Assembly (NCBI RefSeq): GCF_028369055.1
Contig: NZ_JAQNCZ010000003.1
Span: 124,001-188,000, forward strand
DNA length: 64,000 nt
DNA from: Cognatishimia sp. SS12
GTDB taxonomy: Bacteria; Pseudomonadota; Alphaproteobacteria; Rhodobacterales; Rhodobacteraceae
Direction of reading: 5' to 3'
The position numbers were made by a program, and so were the translations under genes. This document shows, piece after piece, positions 63,609-64,000 of the stretch. Every line of letters begins with the position of its first letter. Position 1 is the first letter of the stretch. The notes under the pieces were generated by a model. It was not told where the DNA came from. It ran no database searches and worked only from the letters and a program-made list of their open reading frames with translations.

Positions 63609-64000
63609 ATGCCCATAAGCCCAGAACTCCTGATCTACGGCCTGATTTTCGTTGGCGTTGTTGTCCTTGTCGAAGGGGCCTATCTGACCGTTTTCGGCAA
63701 ATCCATCAGCCTGAACAACAAGGTGAGCCGCCGACTTGAAATGCTGGAGCGCGGCACCGCCCGTCAGGATGTGCTAGAGCAGCTGCGCAAAGAAATGGTG
63801 CAGCACGCCAAATCACGCTCGATCCCGCTCTATTCGCTTCTGGCCGCCAAGGCACAGAAAGCCGCGATCGCCTTTTCGCCCAAACAGCTGATTCTGATCA
63901 TGGCTGCGCTGTCTGCTGTGGCCTTCATGGGTCTCACCATCGGCACCCAATCCGGCCCGGCGACCAATGCCTTGCTGGCGGTCGCCTCTGGCGTCGGCGG
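63609..64000 (+). CDS. tadB: Type II secretion F-family protein TadB (5' part only)
   Basis: The first 130 residues of a TadB-type inner-membrane platform protein, cut by the right edge. It starts MPISPELLIYGLIFVGVVVL with a membrane helix, then a cytoplasmic stretch (RRLEMLERGTARQDVLEQL) and a second hydrophobic segment (LILIMAALSAVAFMGLTIG). Position directly after cpaF (5 bp) and this topology are those of TadB; the T2SSF domain lies beyond the window. Confidence 0.88.
   Translation, partial: MPISPELLIYGLIFVGVVVLVEGAYLTVFGKSISLNNKVSRRLEMLERGTARQDVLEQLRKEMVQHAKSRSIPLYSLLAAKAQKAAIAFSPKQLILIMAALSAVAFMGLTIGTQSGPATNALLAVASGVG

Overview
The window looks like chromosomal core sequence from a marine Rhodobacteraceae member (Roseobacter group, Alphaproteobacteria). 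The evidence is family content: DUF1467 beside methylmalonyl-CoA epimerase, DUF6455, DUF2161, a TIGR01459 HAD phosphatase, a fused NuoE/NuoF-type subunit, ftsY next to yciB, a SAM-II riboswitch before metZ, and a Tad pilus locus in alphaproteobacterial order. GC is high. I found no rRNA, tRNA, transposase, phage gene or CRISPR array. Gene starts were chosen by ribosome-binding sites and family N-termini; many reading frames open further upstream than the real start.

Layout. 1-7.6 kb: the 5' end of rimO, small secreted or unknown proteins, two tandem M48 lipoprotein proteases with a YigZ protein, a class II histone-deacetylase-like hydrolase, a nitroreductase, an EI24 membrane protein, mce-DUF1467 and an orphan response regulator. 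7.5-12.4 kb: a DUF1800-DUF1501 pair and aspS, which carries an unusual in-frame insertion. 12.6-23.6 kb: cfa, a CPBP protease, pabB-pabC, carB, two membrane proteins, and groESL under a perfect CIRCE operator. 23.7-34.2 kb: an XRE regulator divergent from an SMP-30-like periplasmic protein, a DUF2161 nuclease-like protein, Mn-dependent pyrophosphatase, RHH, muconolactone-isomerase-like and VOC genes, then a co-oriented run (HAD, maoC, ribF, ycgN, ltaE), trkH and an LprI-like protein. 34.2-46.7 kb: folE2, riboswitch-controlled metZ, yciB, ftsY, an orphan NuoEF-type fusion divergent from an alkB-like gene, xseA, purD and a ferredoxin. 46.9-56.4 kb: envelope quality control and metabolism (a peptidoglycan-binding lipoprotein, a DegP-type protease, hflKC, gor, rpiA, sdaA, a lytic transglycosylase). 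56.7-64 kb: the Tad pilus locus (two Flp-type pilins, cpaB, cpaC, an OmpA lipoprotein, cpaE, cpaF, tadB), cut off by the window end.

The least expected signals are: (i) a roughly 94-codon, lower-GC, rare-codon-rich insertion inside aspartyl-tRNA synthetase; (ii) a paired direct repeat one helical turn apart, shared by the leaders of flp and cpaE; (iii) a SAM-II aptamer followed by a terminator hairpin before metZ; (iv) a perfect 16-bp palindrome before sdaA; (v) an AlkB-like enzyme whose second histidine box departs from the classical form, next to a fused NuoEF-type subunit with no catalytic partner in the window.
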